A stretch of 64,000 nt of DNA from the NCBI GenBank assembly GCA_002839435.1, contig PGYA01000015.1:1-64000 (forward strand), read 5' to 3'. A program made the position numbers and the translations under genes. Of this stretch, positions 43,231-53,491 are shown in pieces; positions within the stretch are counted from its first letter, which is position 1, and every line of letters starts with the position of its first letter. Source of the DNA: Candidatus Riflebacteria bacterium HGW-Riflebacteria-2. Its GTDB lineage: Bacteria; Muiribacteriota; Ozemobacteria; Ozemobacterales; Ozemobacteraceae. Under the pieces are notes generated by a model. The model worked only from the letters and a program-made list of their open reading frames with translations, did not search any database and was not told the origin of the DNA.

Positions 43231-45114
43231 ATGAACAACCGAATCAACCAGTGCGTTGACAACCTGAAACTATTTATTCTCAGGCTGAATAAAAGACGAG
43301 CTGCCGCTTTCATTCTGTTCTTTCTGGTCCTCATGGCCGCCATAATTTTCTGGCCCGGGCAAACCGACAAGTTTGACTGGTTATTTTACGACCTCGCGCA
43401 ACGAAACGTTGCACGCTTGCTGCAACCCTCTTCTGAGCTGGCTATAGTCGCCATAGACACTGAAACTCTGGAAGGCGTCAAACAAAGATGGCCCTGGTCA
43501 CGCGAACTTTTTGCAGATCTGATAGCTGCCATAGATTCGCATAAACCAAAAGCCATCCTGCTTGATATTGTATTTCAGCATCAGGAAGACTCGGACATGG
43601 GCGAAGGCGACAAAATCCTGGCAAATACCATAAAAAAATCTGGGAAAGTAGCCCTCATCAGCTTTACGGATGAAGTCACCACCGATGCTGGAAAGAGCAA
43701 AAGAAAATACCGCAGTTTAAAGATGTTCCGAGACGTCGCATTTTGTGAAGGATACACGCATTCTTACGTAGATCCCGATGCAAGAATCCGCACATTTTCT
43801 CTATACAACAGGAAACTGGCCGAAGAAGGCTGTCTAATCAGACTGGCCAAAAAGACCCGCACAGATCCGTTATCCCTGACAGCGCTTGAGAAAGCGCCAG
43901 AGACCGGCAAAGTCATTTTCGCCAGAAAAAATGGAGGAGTTCCTATATACCGAGCCCTCGACCTGCTTGAAAAAACCCTGGTTCCTGACATCGCCGACAA
44001 AATAGTGGTGGTTGGTGCAACCGCCCATGTCTTGCACGACTATCACGAAACCAGCCTCGGTCTTACATCAGGCCCCGAAATCCTTACGGCTGCTCTCGAC
44101 ACAATCATCAGCAACCGGGTATCTCAGCCCGTAAATGGCTTTCCGATAAGACTGTTCGCGGCGCTGGCAGGATTTATAGCAAGTTTCCTGGTTGCAACCC
44201 GTCAACGTTACCGGCATGAACTGGTTGCATTTGTCATTTTCATCGTTTCGCTGTTTGCCATGTATCACTTATGCACTTTATACAGATTATTCGTGCCTCT
44301 CAGCTGCTTTTTTCTGACCTGGGCCCTGTCTGAAATAACCTACGACATGATAATCAGATTCCTGGCCATGATAAAACAGCAGATTGAAATAGCCGAAGCC
44401 TCCTCTGCCGGCCAGATTCAGGCCGAACTGTTTCCCCAGGAAGTCATTAACCGCAACAGTTACAGCGTCAGAGGCATGTGTATCCCATGCGATGCCACAG
44501 GCGGCGACTTCTATGACTACTTTGAGCTCGAAAACGGCAATATAGTCTTCGTTCTTGGTGATGTTGCCGGCCATGGCTTTTCTGCTGCGATTCTTACCAT
44601 CATGGCCAAAACAACAATTCAGCTTCTCAGGCATCAAAAGCTGATTACTCCAGACACTCTTGTCTCGACCCTCAATAAGATAATCTTTGAACTGGTTAAA
44701 AAGAAAAAATTCATGACCATGATTGTCGGGCATATCAACATTGCGAACCACCAGATCGATATCGTTCTGGCCGGGCACCTTCCACCCCTTCTTGTTCGTG
44801 CTGACGGGCAGTTGCAGGAACTCCAGAAGAATGGGTTTCCCATGGGAGTCATCAAAAATTTGCCGGTAAAGTCTTTGTCCTGCCAGCTTCAACCAGGAGA
44901 TTCGCTGGTTCTTTACACTGATGGCATCGTTGAAGCACTCAACTGGCAGAACGAGCAGTATACCTTTCCGGCCTGGTATAATTTTCTACAGCAGACTATT
45001 CCGGCCTTTAACGATGACTGCCAGCTGGAAAAACTGCTTGACGGCGTAAACATCCACAAAAATGGCAGAAGCTTTGATGATGACGTGACCTGTGTAATAG
45101 TAAAGAGACAGTGA
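43231..45114 (+). CDS. CHASE2-SpoIIE (PP2C) phosphatase
   Basis: A 627-residue membrane phosphatase. The N-terminal helix (residues 25-45) leads to a CHASE2 sensor domain outside the membrane (FDWLFYDLAQ, IVAIDTETLEGVKQRWPWSR, AILLDIVFQHQ). Two to three helices follow at about 310-375, then a coiled-coil linker and a SpoIIE-type PP2C domain (ATGGDFYDYFEL, VLGDVAGHGFSAAIL, LYTDGIVEALNW, DDVTCVIV) with the metal-binding Asp residues. It would dephosphorylate serine on STAS-type partners in response to an external signal. ATG at 43231 chosen; a TTG at 43216 is possible. Upstream ribosome-binding site weak. Confidence 0.9.
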   Translation: MNNRINQCVDNLKLFILRLNKRRAAAFILFFLVLMAAIIFWPGQTDKFDWLFYDLAQRNVARLLQPSSELAIVAIDTETLEGVKQRWPWSRELFADLIAAIDSHKPKAILLDIVFQHQEDSDMGEGDKILANTIKKSGKVALISFTDEVTTDAGKSKRKYRSLKMFRDVAFCEGYTHSYVDPDARIRTFSLYNRKLAEEGCLIRLAKKTRTDPLSLTALEKAPETGKVIFARKNGGVPIYRALDLLEKTLVPDIADKIVVVGATAHVLHDYHETSLGLTSGPEILTAALDTIISNRVSQPVNGFPIRLFAALAGFIASFLVATRQRYRHELVAFVIFIVSLFAMYHLCTLYRLFVPLSCFFLTWALSEITYDMIIRFLAMIKQQIEIAEASSAGQIQAELFPQEVINRNSYSVRGMCIPCDATGGDFYDYFELENGNIVFVLGDVAGHGFSAAILTIMAKTTIQLLRHQKLITPDTLVSTLNKIIFELVKKKKFMTMIVGHINIANHQIDIVLAGHLPPLLVRADGQLQELQKNGFPMGVIKNLPVKSLSCQLQPGDSLVLYTDGIVEALNWQNEQYTFPAWYNFLQQTIPAFNDDCQLEKLLDGVNIHKNGRSFDDDVTCVIVKRQ

Positions 45115-45133
45115 TGCTGACAAGGAGAATGCA

Positions 45134-45976
45134 ATGACGCTTCCAGCAGGAACTTACGCAGAAGGGGCAAAAAAAATGAATAAAAAAATAGCGATCATCG
45201 GTGGCGGCAATCTTGGCTCAGCCATAGCACGCGGGCTTTTATACACGAAATCGGTCAAGCCAGAGCTGATTCACATCACCCGTAGACGGGCCGACATGCT
45301 GGCAGGACTGGCCAACGAAGGCATTGTAACCGGCAACGACAATGCTGCTGCGGCAAAAGATGCAAAAATAGTGCTGCTGGCGGTTAAGCCTTATCAGGTG
45401 GCAGAAGTCTGCGAAGAACTCAAAAAGCATCTCGCCCGCAACACCATTGTGATCTCTCTGGCAACCGGTATCGAGAACAAAAAACTCATCGAGATGACGG
45501 GTGGCAAACATGCAATTTTCAGAGCCATGCCCAATACAGCCATAGCAATTGGTGAGTCGATGACCTGCCTTGCCGCCATCAATGCAACCCCTGAACAGGA
45601 GAAAGAAATCGAACAGTTCTTTGCAAAACTCGGCAGCGTGCTGTTCATTCCTGAGGAACTCATGGCCGGCGCCACCGTGCTGGCCGCCTGCGGCATCGCC
45701 TTCGCGCTGCGCTTTATACGCGCCGCAACCCAGGGTGGCATTGAAATCGGCTTCAGCTCTGACATGGCACTAAAGATCGCTTCACAGACAGTTAAAGGTG
45801 CCTCCCAACTGGTTATCGAAGGTAAAAGCCACCCTGAGGCTGAAATCGACAAGGTCACAACTCCACGCGGCATCACGATTTCAGGGCTCAACGAAATGGA
45901 ACACCAGGGCTTCAGCTCATCGCTGATCAAGGGCCTGCTAACTTCGTTTCAGAAAATCGAGAATCTCAGCAAATAA
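45134..45976 (+). CDS. proC: Pyrroline-5-carboxylate reductase
   Basis: A 280-residue enzyme that reduces 1-pyrroline-5-carboxylate to proline with NAD(P)H, the last step of proline synthesis. The Rossmann motif is IAIIGGGNLGSAIARGLL; FRAMPNTAIAIGESM and VTTPRGITISGLNEME are family signatures near the active site and C-terminal dimer domain. Two starts are possible: 45134 (AGGAG seven bases upstream) and 45176 (AAGGGG eight bases upstream), the latter closer to the usual N-terminus. First gene of the proC-proB-proA operon. Confidence 0.95.
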   Translation: MTLPAGTYAEGAKKMNKKIAIIGGGNLGSAIARGLLYTKSVKPELIHITRRRADMLAGLANEGIVTGNDNAAAAKDAKIVLLAVKPYQVAEVCEELKKHLARNTIVISLATGIENKKLIEMTGGKHAIFRAMPNTAIAIGESMTCLAAINATPEQEKEIEQFFAKLGSVLFIPEELMAGATVLAACGIAFALRFIRAATQGGIEIGFSSDMALKIASQTVKGASQLVIEGKSHPEAEIDKVTTPRGITISGLNEMEHQGFSSSLIKGLLTSFQKIENLSK

Positions 45977-45988
45977 CCAGGCAACAGT

Positions 45989-47065
45989 ATGTATAAATCT
46001 ATCACTGTAAAAATCGGCTCGAATGTATTGACGCAGCCTGACCGCAAACTCGACCTTGCGCGCATCTCGCATCTCACTGATCAGATCGCGACTCTACACC
46101 GCCAGGGAATAAAGATCATTCTGGTTTCTTCCGGCGCTGTTGCCTCAGGACGCTGCATGGTTGCCAACCCTCCCAGGAAAGATCCGGTTTCTGAGCGCCA
46201 GCTGCTGTCGTCAGTTGGGCAGATCAAGCTGGTTTCGACCTATGCTTCACTGTTCGAGGCGCATGGCATAACATGCGCGCAGGTTCTCGTCACCAAAGAA
46301 GATTTCAGAACCCGCGAACACTACCTGAACATGAAGAACTGCCTGACGGTGCTGCTAGAACACAACATAGTGCCGATCATCAACGAGAATGACGCGGTTT
46401 CGGTAACCGCGCTGATGTTCACCGACAACGATGAACTCGCCGGACTGGTGGCAACCATGATGAATACCGAGGCCTACTTCATTCTCAGCAATGTCGATGG
46501 CATCTACACCGGCAACCCCGGCGACGCCGGCGTTCAGCTCATTGAAGAAATTTCCGGCACGACAACCGATCTTTCCGGTTTCATAACCACCAAAAAGAGT
46601 AATTTCGGGCGCGGCGGCATGCTGACCAAGGGCCGGGTGGCGCAAAACACTGCGGCCGCCGGCATTTCCGTGCACATTGCCAATGGCACCCGCCACAATA
46701 TTCTGCTCGACCTTGCAAAAAACAGCGATAGGGTTGCGCATACCCGCTTTGTTCCGGGCACACCGCGACCGGCAGTCAAAAAATGGATGGCCTGCTCGGC
46801 CGACTTCACCAACTGGGAAGTCTACATAAACGAAGGCGCGTGTAATGCCCTTCATGCAAAGAAAGCAACCAGCCTGCTGCTGGCCGGCGTTACCAGCATG
46901 CAGGGCGACTTCAAAAAGGGCGATCTGCTGCGTATAATCGATCACGAAAGACGACTGATCGGTATCGGCAAGGCGCAGTATGACCGCCAGAAGGCCGACG
47001 AACATCTTAAAGACCCCAAATACAAACCACTGGTACATTATGATTATCTCTATCTTTTTCCGTAA
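45989..47065 (+). CDS. proB: Glutamate 5-kinase
   Basis: A 358-residue kinase that phosphorylates the gamma-carboxyl of glutamate, the first and feedback-regulated step of proline synthesis. It shows the amino-acid kinase fold: [43 protein letters not shown] and [11 protein letters not shown]. The last 75 residues are a PUA domain ([28 protein letters not shown]). 12 bases separate it from proC and two from the proA region, so the three are one operon. Confidence 0.96.
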   Translation: MYKSITVKIGSNVLTQPDRKLDLARISHLTDQIATLHRQGIKIILVSSGAVASGRCMVANPPRKDPVSERQLLSSVGQIKLVSTYASLFEAHGITCAQVLVTKEDFRTREHYLNMKNCLTVLLEHNIVPIINENDAVSVTALMFTDNDELAGLVATMMNTEAYFILSNVDGIYTGNPGDAGVQLIEEISGTTTDLSGFITTKKSNFGRGGMLTKGRVAQNTAAAGISVHIANGTRHNILLDLAKNSDRVAHTRFVPGTPRPAVKKWMACSADFTNWEVYINEGACNALHAKKATSLLLAGVTSMQGDFKKGDLLRIIDHERRLIGIGKAQYDRQKADEHLKDPKYKPLVHYDYLYLFP

Positions 47066-47088
47066 ACATGCAGGAAAGGCGCAAATAC

Positions 47089-48336
47089 ATGAGTGCAGTT
47101 GAACAGCTGAAAAAGGCAAAAGAAGCTACGCGGCTGATGGTAAGACTCGACGAAGAGTGCAACCGCCGGGTATTGCTCGATCTCGCTGACCGGGCCGAAA
47201 ACAATAGCGAGCGTCTGCTGGCCGCCAACCGCCTCGATCTCGAGCGCATGCCAAAAACCGACCCTCGCTATGACCGTCTCATGCTTACGACTGAGCGCAT
47301 AAAAGCCATAGCTGGCGATCTACGCAACGTGGCTGCCATGCAATCGCCAGTTGGCGAGGTACTTGAAGAGCGCACAATGCCGAATGGACTGCATCTCAAA
47401 AAAATCCGCGTCGCGCTCGGAGTGGTCGGTGTCATTTATGAAGCCAGGCCCAATGTCACTTTCGACGTTTTTGCGCTGTGTTTTCGAACCGGCAACGTGT
47501 CGGTGCTCAAGGGCGGTCAGGACGCGGCTCATTCTAATGCAGCGATAACCGCGCTGATTCATGAAAGTCTCGCATCATGCGGGGTTTCGCCGGATGTGGT
47601 GCAGCTGCTGCCGCCACAACGCGAGGCAGCAAACGATTTGATGAACGCGGTCGGCCTCGTTGACGTTCTTATTCCGAGAGGTTCGCAGGGCCTGATCGAC
47701 TCAGTGCGTAACGGCTCGAAAGTGCCAGTGATCGAAACCGGGGCCGGCGTCTGCCATACTTATTTCGATGCTGAAGGTGATCTCGAAATAGGCCGAAAAG
47801 TGTTGTTCAATGCCAAAACGCGCCGCGTCAGCGTCTGCAATGCCCTTGAATGCCTGGTTATAAACAGTTCGCGCCTCAGCGATCTTTTTGACCTGCTGGC
47901 GCCAATGACCGATAAATCGGTCGTTCTCGAAGCCGATGAACGCGCACATCAGGCGCTGAGCGGCAGATACCCGGCCGACCTGCTACTGCCGGCCAACGAA
48001 GAATCTTTTGGCAAAGAGCATCTCGACTATCGCCTGTCGATTAAGACTGTCGATAGCCTCGATGAGGCTATGGCACATATAGCCCGTTACGGCACCCGCC
48101 ACAGCGAAGCAATAATTACCGGCAACCGGCAGACCGGCGCGAGATTTTGTAAAGAAGTCGATGCCGCCGCGGTCTACGTTAATACTTCGACGGCATTCAC
48201 CGACGGCGCGCAGTTCGGCATGGGTGCCGAAATCGGCATCAGCACACAAAAGCTGCACGCACGCGGCCCGATGGCGCTTCCAGAATTGACCAGCTATAAA
48301 TGGCTGATCGACAGCGAAGGCCTTACCCGCCCCTGA
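47089..48336 (+). CDS. proA: Gamma-glutamyl phosphate reductase
   Basis: A 415-residue aldehyde dehydrogenase-superfamily enzyme that reduces gamma-glutamyl phosphate to glutamate semialdehyde. Signatures are [20 protein letters not shown] (here [16 protein letters not shown]), GNVSVLKGG and the catalytic Cys in [12 protein letters not shown]. The C-terminal [20 protein letters not shown] is characteristic of ProA. I set the start at 47089, with AGGAAAGG about nine bases upstream; an ATG at 47068 lies just after the proB stop and contains that site. Confidence 0.96.
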   Translation: MSAVEQLKKAKEATRLMVRLDEECNRRVLLDLADRAENNSERLLAANRLDLERMPKTDPRYDRLMLTTERIKAIAGDLRNVAAMQSPVGEVLEERTMPNGLHLKKIRVALGVVGVIYEARPNVTFDVFALCFRTGNVSVLKGGQDAAHSNAAITALIHESLASCGVSPDVVQLLPPQREAANDLMNAVGLVDVLIPRGSQGLIDSVRNGSKVPVIETGAGVCHTYFDAEGDLEIGRKVLFNAKTRRVSVCNALECLVINSSRLSDLFDLLAPMTDKSVVLEADERAHQALSGRYPADLLLPANEESFGKEHLDYRLSIKTVDSLDEAMAHIARYGTRHSEAIITGNRQTGARFCKEVDAAAVYVNTSTAFTDGAQFGMGAEIGISTQKLHARGPMALPELTSYKWLIDSEGLTRP

Positions 48337-48342
48337 CCGCCT

Positions 48343-49113
48343 TCAGCCAGAGCCCTCGTTCCGGTTGTAACCCGGTATAGGTGGTTTTTTTCTGGCAAGA
48401 TAAACCGCGAGTATGATCATGCCAAAATAAGCCATCGGCAGGGTCAAAACAATAGCCTTCCCAACCAGAATCAGAAGACCATAAGGTTCAGGCTCCTGTC
48501 CACGCATTCTGATACTGAGAACATAATGCTTTCCAGAAGGCACTCCAGGCGAAGCGACTTCGACCAGATAAGCCTGCCCGGGCTGCAAACCGGCATAAAC
48601 CAATTTTAGATGTCCGCCCCTTTCCTGCTCATCGCGCTTTCCCGGCTTATAATCTGCGGGCCTGCTGTTATTGATAATCTCGTCACCATGCTGGTTATAA
48701 ACCTTCAAGATCGGGTATTCATCGGCATCAGTCACCACCCTGAAATTGTAAAGAGCATAACCATGCTTTACATTCACCACCCAGCGATCGGGTTCAGAGC
48801 GCAAAGGCTGTCGCTTTGTCATGTGCACAAACGCGCGGGCATTGTACTTTTCGAGAAGGTTGACATCGACCAGCTGAAATTCGGTCGGCAGCTGCCCGGC
48901 GAACTCAGCGACTTCCCGGCCCAAAGGCAATTGATGGTAGCCATATACAGCAAAAACTGTTGCGTAGACGACCATGAGAAAAGCGGCCAACAGATAGAGT
49001 TTGAACAGAAAAGTTGCAGGTTTGGCCCGCTCGGGGTCATATTTGTTCTGTAGCTTGTTTATGCGTTCTTCAGCCGACTTGTTGGCGAATTCGTTGAGAG
49101 ACTCTGGTTGCAT
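48343..49113 (-). CDS. Hypothetical two-helix membrane protein
   Basis: A 256-residue protein. One membrane helix lies at about residue 35-57 (LYLLAAFLMVVYATVFAVYG), a periplasmic beta-rich domain of about 150 residues follows, then a second helix at about 220-243 (AIVLTLPMAYFGMIILAVYLA). The domain has YPILKVYNQHGDEI and AYLVEVASPGVPSG, consistent with a jelly-roll or Ig-like sandwich. AGGAG lies five bases before the ATG. No family recognised. Convergent with proA. Confidence 0.75.
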   Translation of the reverse strand: MQPESLNEFANKSAEERINKLQNKYDPERAKPATFLFKLYLLAAFLMVVYATVFAVYGYHQLPLGREVAEFAGQLPTEFQLVDVNLLEKYNARAFVHMTKRQPLRSEPDRWVVNVKHGYALYNFRVVTDADEYPILKVYNQHGDEIINNSRPADYKPGKRDEQERGGHLKLVYAGLQPGQAYLVEVASPGVPSGKHYVLSIRMRGQEPEPYGLLILVGKAIVLTLPMAYFGMIILAVYLARKKPPIPGYNRNEGSG

Positions 49114-49192
49114 CGTGGCTCCTGGTAATGTTTATACAATTACTTCGGCAACAATATGCCTTATAGCAACCCAGAAGAAACATCAGCTGCGT

Positions 49193-49893
49193 TTATGAGT
49201 AAAAACCGATGCAGCCGGAACCGACTGAAGCACCCAGCGACACTGTGCGAACCACACCAACGCGCGTCACCATGCCAACCGTCAGCTCTTCAACCGTAGC
49301 GCCGAGCGCGCTGAGAGCTGGTTCAGCCACAGTCGAGCCATAGCCCATGCCAAATGCAAAAATAAAAACCAGCGCAATGCCAACCATCGTCAATTCAGGC
49401 CCAAATAGTGGTGGACGCTCAACGACGTGTTCGTATCTGCGATTTACAGCATCATAACGCTCAGACTCGAAAGGAACCGGTCGCGGAGTGCCTGTGCGAT
49501 CCTTAAAATAGAAGAAGCGACCGGCGAGCCTGAGCGATGCGATAGCTGGCTCAGCCAGCGTTGCACCCCCCCCAGCAGCAGGCCAAAAAACATAATGACT
49601 GCGATGTTGCAGCGCTGTGGCAGCTGCAACCCGACTCTTTCGCCAAGAGGCATCAGACCGAGAAAAAGTCCTTCGAGAAAAAAAGTAAGTCCGAGCACGA
49701 CCATTCCAATACCTGCAGAAAGCTGGAGCGCATTGGCAGGCGGTGTATTGAGCACCAGTATTTTAAAGGCAACCAGATAGACAATGATAAAGGCAACGGC
49801 GCGCAACTGTTCGCCAATCTTGGTTCTGGCATAGTTCCAGATCATTGGCAGAGCAGTACCTATTGGAATTTTTATGCGTCTGAGCCGGGACAT
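49193..49893 (-). pseudogene. DUF1538 membrane protein, frameshifted at poly-G
   Basis: The N-terminal part (49893 to about 49574) encodes a start with AAGGTG upstream, a basic tail and membrane helices with LSAGIGMVVLGLTFFLEGLF then LGLMPLGERVGLQLP, all DUF1538-like. At 49566-49573 a run of eight C (G on the coding strand) breaks the frame. One more G would continue as LLLGGGATLAEPAIASL, and the later part has MGYGSTVAEPALSALGATVE, the family's second GxxSTxAEPAL motif. The product then stops early at 49193, before the helices that normally follow. So the gene is frameshifted and probably shortened at its end. Confidence 0.75.
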
Positions 49894-50214
49894 ATAACAC
49901 CTTATAGAAACAGGCCGCCGCATGACATCCTGGAAAACTTCACCCTGTCATGCACCGACCATGTATTTGCTGTTAAGAGCAAGCTCATTCTATCTTCTAA
50001 AACACTGATTGTCAAACCACTAAGACTCAACAAAAATTGCTACCAGTGCGCTTTTGCGGAAAGCCTTCAAAAATTATGAGTTGAAGCATCGGCAAAAATA
50101 GTGTTAGTCTATTTCAGACCCATCATTTTGTCATCGGCCAGTGCCTATTTAGGCACACCCAATCGCAGAAGCGAAATTTTACCGGCCAGACAAATCTCTT
50201 TTTGGAGGCTTCTA
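49894..50214. other. Intergenic region before the symporter gene
   Basis: A 321-base gap between divergent genes. It holds the palindrome at 50141-50156 and the ribosome-binding site GGAGG near 50206. A possible -35 TTGAAG lies near 50082 but its -10 is poor. No further gene is seen. Confidence 0.4.
50141..50156. promoter_or_regulatory. Palindrome upstream of symporter gene
   Basis: GTGCCTA-TT-TAGGCAC is a perfect 7-bp inverted repeat, about 59 bases before the ATG of the symporter. Possibly an operator; no T-run follows. Confidence 0.35.
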
Positions 50215-51678
50215 ATGTCGCTCTTGGACTATCTCATTTTTGCCGCGTACATGGCATGCGTTCTCGGAATAGGCATTTACCACTTTCTCAGAAACAAGGA
50301 TCGCGAAGACTATTACGTCGGCGGGCGATCTATCGACCCGAAATATGTTGGGCTGTCGATAGTGGCCACTGACGTCGGCGGTGGTTTCTCGATCGGCCTC
50401 GGCGGAGTCGGTTTTGCCATGGGTCTTTCCGGCAGCTGGCTGCTTTTTACCGGTCTGCTTGGCGCCTGGCTGTGCGCCGTTCTGATTATTCCAAAAATCA
50501 AACGCATCGACTTGAATAAGTCATTTTTGACTTACCCAGATTTTCTGCGCGACCGTTATGATCAGAGTGTTGCGGTAACAGCAGCCCTGATCTCAGGAAT
50601 CGGCTATCTCGGCTTTGCCGGCGCACAAATGCTGGCTGGCGCCAAGCTGGCTTCTGCAACCATTTTGCAGAGCAATCCTCTCGGCATGGATCCGATGAAC
50701 TTTTCTCTGATGATCATTGCCGTCGTAACAATACTTTATACTGTTCTCGGTGGCCTCAAGGCCGTTATCTACACTGATGCGGTACAGTGGGGTATATTGC
50801 TTGGCGGTCTGGTTGTGATTACCATTCCGGCGGCATTATATGAAATCGGTGGTCTACAGGCTCTCAGAGCAGGTCTACCCCCCGAGTTCTTTACTCTCAC
50901 TAACCTCAGCTGGGTGCAGTTTTTCAACTGGATGATCACCATCGTTCCGATCTGGTTGGTCGGAATGACTCTCTATCAACGAATGTATGCCTGCAAAGAC
51001 GAGGCCGATGCCAAAAAAGCCTGGTATATCGCCGGAATTTTTGAATACCCGATAATGGCCTTTGCCGGCGTTTTTCTCGGCATGTGCGCACGCCTGGTGT
51101 TTCCTGAAGCCGAGGCCGAAATGGCATTGCCAATGCTGATCAGAGACGTGCTGCCGGCAGGTGTAGCGGGCATAGTTATAGCATCGTATTTTTCAGCGAT
51201 CATGTCGACAAGCGACAGCTGTATGATGGCAGCATCAGGTAACTTTCTCAACGACATTCTTGAACAATTCTGGCTTACCTCAGACAAGGACAAGGCATCG
51301 GTACGATATTCGATGCTGATCACCCTTATCATAGGAATCCTCTCAGTATTGCTCGCCGCGCAGTTTACCATGGTACTCGACGCCGTTCTTTATGCCTATG
51401 CTTTCATGGTTGCAGGACTTTTCATACCCACCCTCGGCGCATACTTCTGGCCACGGGGAAGCTGCAAAGGAGCTCTTGCCGCCATGATCGGCGGCGGAGT
51501 AGTTACCCTGCTCCTGCAACTTTCGGTGATTTCGCTTCCCGAACAGATCGACAAGATCGGCATCGACGCCAGCTTTTACGGCATAATCGCAGCGACCGTA
51601 TTGTATGTCTCTGGATCACTACTCTTTCCAGATTCTTTAAAACAGGAGCAAAGGCAGTCAGAATCGTTGCCAGCATAG
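50215..51678 (+). CDS. Sodium:solute symporter (SSS family)
   Basis: A 487-residue polytopic transporter with about 12-13 membrane helices, of the SSS/SLC5 family that couples Na+ entry to uptake of sugars, amino acids, organic acids or compatible solutes. Signatures include [20 protein letters not shown] near residue 35, [20 protein letters not shown], the [19 protein letters not shown] segment, and [20 protein letters not shown] of helix 8, which carries Na+-site serines. TTGGAGG lies six bases before the ATG. Substrate cannot be assigned. Beside the proline operon it might carry proline, but nothing proves that. Confidence 0.93.
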   Translation: MSLLDYLIFAAYMACVLGIGIYHFLRNKDREDYYVGGRSIDPKYVGLSIVATDVGGGFSIGLGGVGFAMGLSGSWLLFTGLLGAWLCAVLIIPKIKRIDLNKSFLTYPDFLRDRYDQSVAVTAALISGIGYLGFAGAQMLAGAKLASATILQSNPLGMDPMNFSLMIIAVVTILYTVLGGLKAVIYTDAVQWGILLGGLVVITIPAALYEIGGLQALRAGLPPEFFTLTNLSWVQFFNWMITIVPIWLVGMTLYQRMYACKDEADAKKAWYIAGIFEYPIMAFAGVFLGMCARLVFPEAEAEMALPMLIRDVLPAGVAGIVIASYFSAIMSTSDSCMMAASGNFLNDILEQFWLTSDKDKASVRYSMLITLIIGILSVLLAAQFTMVLDAVLYAYAFMVAGLFIPTLGAYFWPRGSCKGALAAMIGGGVVTLLLQLSVISLPEQIDKIGIDASFYGIIAATVLYVSGSLLFPDSLKQEQRQSESLPA

Positions 51679-51771
51679 CTCTGCCATTCACCGACAACGA
51701 TGACTTTCTCCATATACACATCACCAATTTTCATGGTAAATTTAAGCATGAGAATTTTGAGGAGGCTTAAC

Positions 51772-53190
51772 ATGAAAAAACACCTTCTGTTGCTGGCTGT
51801 ATTTATCAGCATCACTGTCACCGGCGTCTTCGCCCAGGATGGCACAAAAGATCTGAAATGGGCAAAGAGTCTGCTCGAGCATGGCGATTATGCCTACGCC
51901 GGCGAGAAATTTGCCGACATCGCCGCTTCGCATTACAATTCGCCGGCGGTGCGCAAAGAGGCGTTGTATTATGTCGGCTACTGCCATGTCAAAAACAGCG
52001 ATCCCTGGCAGGCGATCAGGGTTTTTGAACAGTTTATCGAAAAGTATGATAACGGTTCGTCTTCAGAATTCGTTCCCGATGCTCTCTACGTGCTGGGAAG
52101 GGTTTACGAAGAAACCGGCGACAATCGCAGTGCGATCAAAGTTTACCGCCGCTGCAGCCGAACTTATCCGCGCAGTCAGTATGCCCGGAAATCAGAGGAA
52201 CGCCTGCAACAGCTTGGCGGGTCAGGCAGTACCGATCCTTTCGACGGTGATAACACTGGCGGCAATTATGATCCTGACCATGACAACGACTATGGAAACG
52301 ATAATGGACACAACCACCCGGGGCATAGCGGCGGAATTTCACGTGAAATCAGGAGCCTTCTTCGCGTAGCCGAAAGCGTAAACAATGACTTTACCCGCGA
52401 CCAGATGTTGCTCGAAGGCTCTGATCGTGCAAGAAGCGGCGAAGATTTCGTTGCCCTGGCGAATGCAATCAAAAATACCTTTACCCGCAGTCAGCTGCTC
52501 GACCGGGTAAGCAAAAACGAAAATTACAATAACTTCTCGACGCGCAGCATGCTCGATCTTGCCGCACTGATCAACAACACTTACCAGCGCGACATGTTTC
52601 TGGTCAGCTTTGGCAGCGCCATGGCAAATCGCGATTATGTAAGTAACTACGACCTGGTCGAGGTCTCAGCCGCCATGAACAACGACGCACTCCGCCAGCA
52701 GCTCTTCGACGCAATAAGTGAGAGCAAATCGTTTCAGTTCATCAATGCCCGCACCATGGTAGAACTGGCGCAGACGTGCAGCAACAGCTTCATTCATGAC
52801 CAACTTCTGCTTACAGCAGCCCAGAAGAACAAGTATGGCTATCGTGATCTGCGCATCCTCGCTGATGCCTGTAAAAACTCATTCACCAAAACACAAATCC
52901 TTCAGCAGACAGACTCCGGCTATAACTCACCATATCGCAGCAGAACCTCAGCGATAGCCCCAGAGCCAGGTTCATCACGCAAGCAAAGCAGTGATCCTTT
53001 TGCCGGTTTCAACTTCAACAAGGCTCAGATCGAAAGAATCAAGAATTTCATGAATGCGGTTGAAAGGAAAAGGAATATGGCAGAATCCGCCAGGCAGCTT
53101 AAAAAGTCTGATTTAAAGACTGCCACCGTGCGCGAATACATGGAAAGGTACCGGATTCTACAGAAATTCGAAAGAATTCACCAGAGATAA
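51772..53190 (+). CDS. Secreted TPR protein with novel helical repeats
   Basis: A 472-residue exported protein (signal peptide residues 1-22, LLLLAVFISITVTGVFAQ). Residues 25-150 are TPR-like as in YbgF/BamD (YYVGYCHVKNSDPWQAIRVF, FVPDALYVLGRVYEETGDN). An Asp/Asn/His/Gly-rich linker follows (about 165-190). Residues 195-400 have about six repeats of 35-40 residues, each ending like FTRDQMLL, FTRSQLLD, YQRDMFLV, LRQQLFDA, FIHDQLLL, FTKTQILQ. A basic helical tail ends the protein. GAGGAGG lies six bases upstream. The terminator at 53208-53250 follows. Confidence 0.83.
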   Translation: MKKHLLLLAVFISITVTGVFAQDGTKDLKWAKSLLEHGDYAYAGEKFADIAASHYNSPAVRKEALYYVGYCHVKNSDPWQAIRVFEQFIEKYDNGSSSEFVPDALYVLGRVYEETGDNRSAIKVYRRCSRTYPRSQYARKSEERLQQLGGSGSTDPFDGDNTGGNYDPDHDNDYGNDNGHNHPGHSGGISREIRSLLRVAESVNNDFTRDQMLLEGSDRARSGEDFVALANAIKNTFTRSQLLDRVSKNENYNNFSTRSMLDLAALINNTYQRDMFLVSFGSAMANRDYVSNYDLVEVSAAMNNDALRQQLFDAISESKSFQFINARTMVELAQTCSNSFIHDQLLLTAAQKNKYGYRDLRILADACKNSFTKTQILQQTDSGYNSPYRSRTSAIAPEPGSSRKQSSDPFAGFNFNKAQIERIKNFMNAVERKRNMAESARQLKKSDLKTATVREYMERYRILQKFERIHQR

Positions 53191-53207
53191 ACGCTTAATA
53201 AATGGCA

Positions 53208-53250
53208 TTATCGGGCCTCTGAAATCATTTCAGGGGCCCGATATATTTTA
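53208..53250 (+). terminator. Rho-independent terminator
   Basis: Long hairpin: ATCGGGCC...CTGAAAT pairs with ATTTCAG...GGCCCGAT (53210-53242), followed by ATATATTTTA. Confidence 0.85.
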
Positions 53251-53491
53251 CAGGACTTTTCCATGCAGTAAATGATGATAAAAGTCACGACCGCCATAAT
53301 GATTTTTCTTATCAGGCACCAACACAACAATCTGCCGCAAAAATTCAGCATATAATTTGTTACGCACACCTTCTTTTTGCACGCTCAGACAAGACTTAAA
53401 CTATATCTTGTTGAACCAGGCACTTTGACGATAGATAAAGAGTATAACGCTTCACCATAAGCATATAAGAGAGTTGTATAAGGAGGCAGAA

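Noticed and set aside
46355..47119. 254-codon minus-strand frame
   Set aside because: Antisense to proB, which has full family signatures.
49561..50079. 172-codon plus-strand frame
   Set aside because: Runs antisense across the DUF1538 pseudogene and intergenic DNA; no ribosome-binding site.
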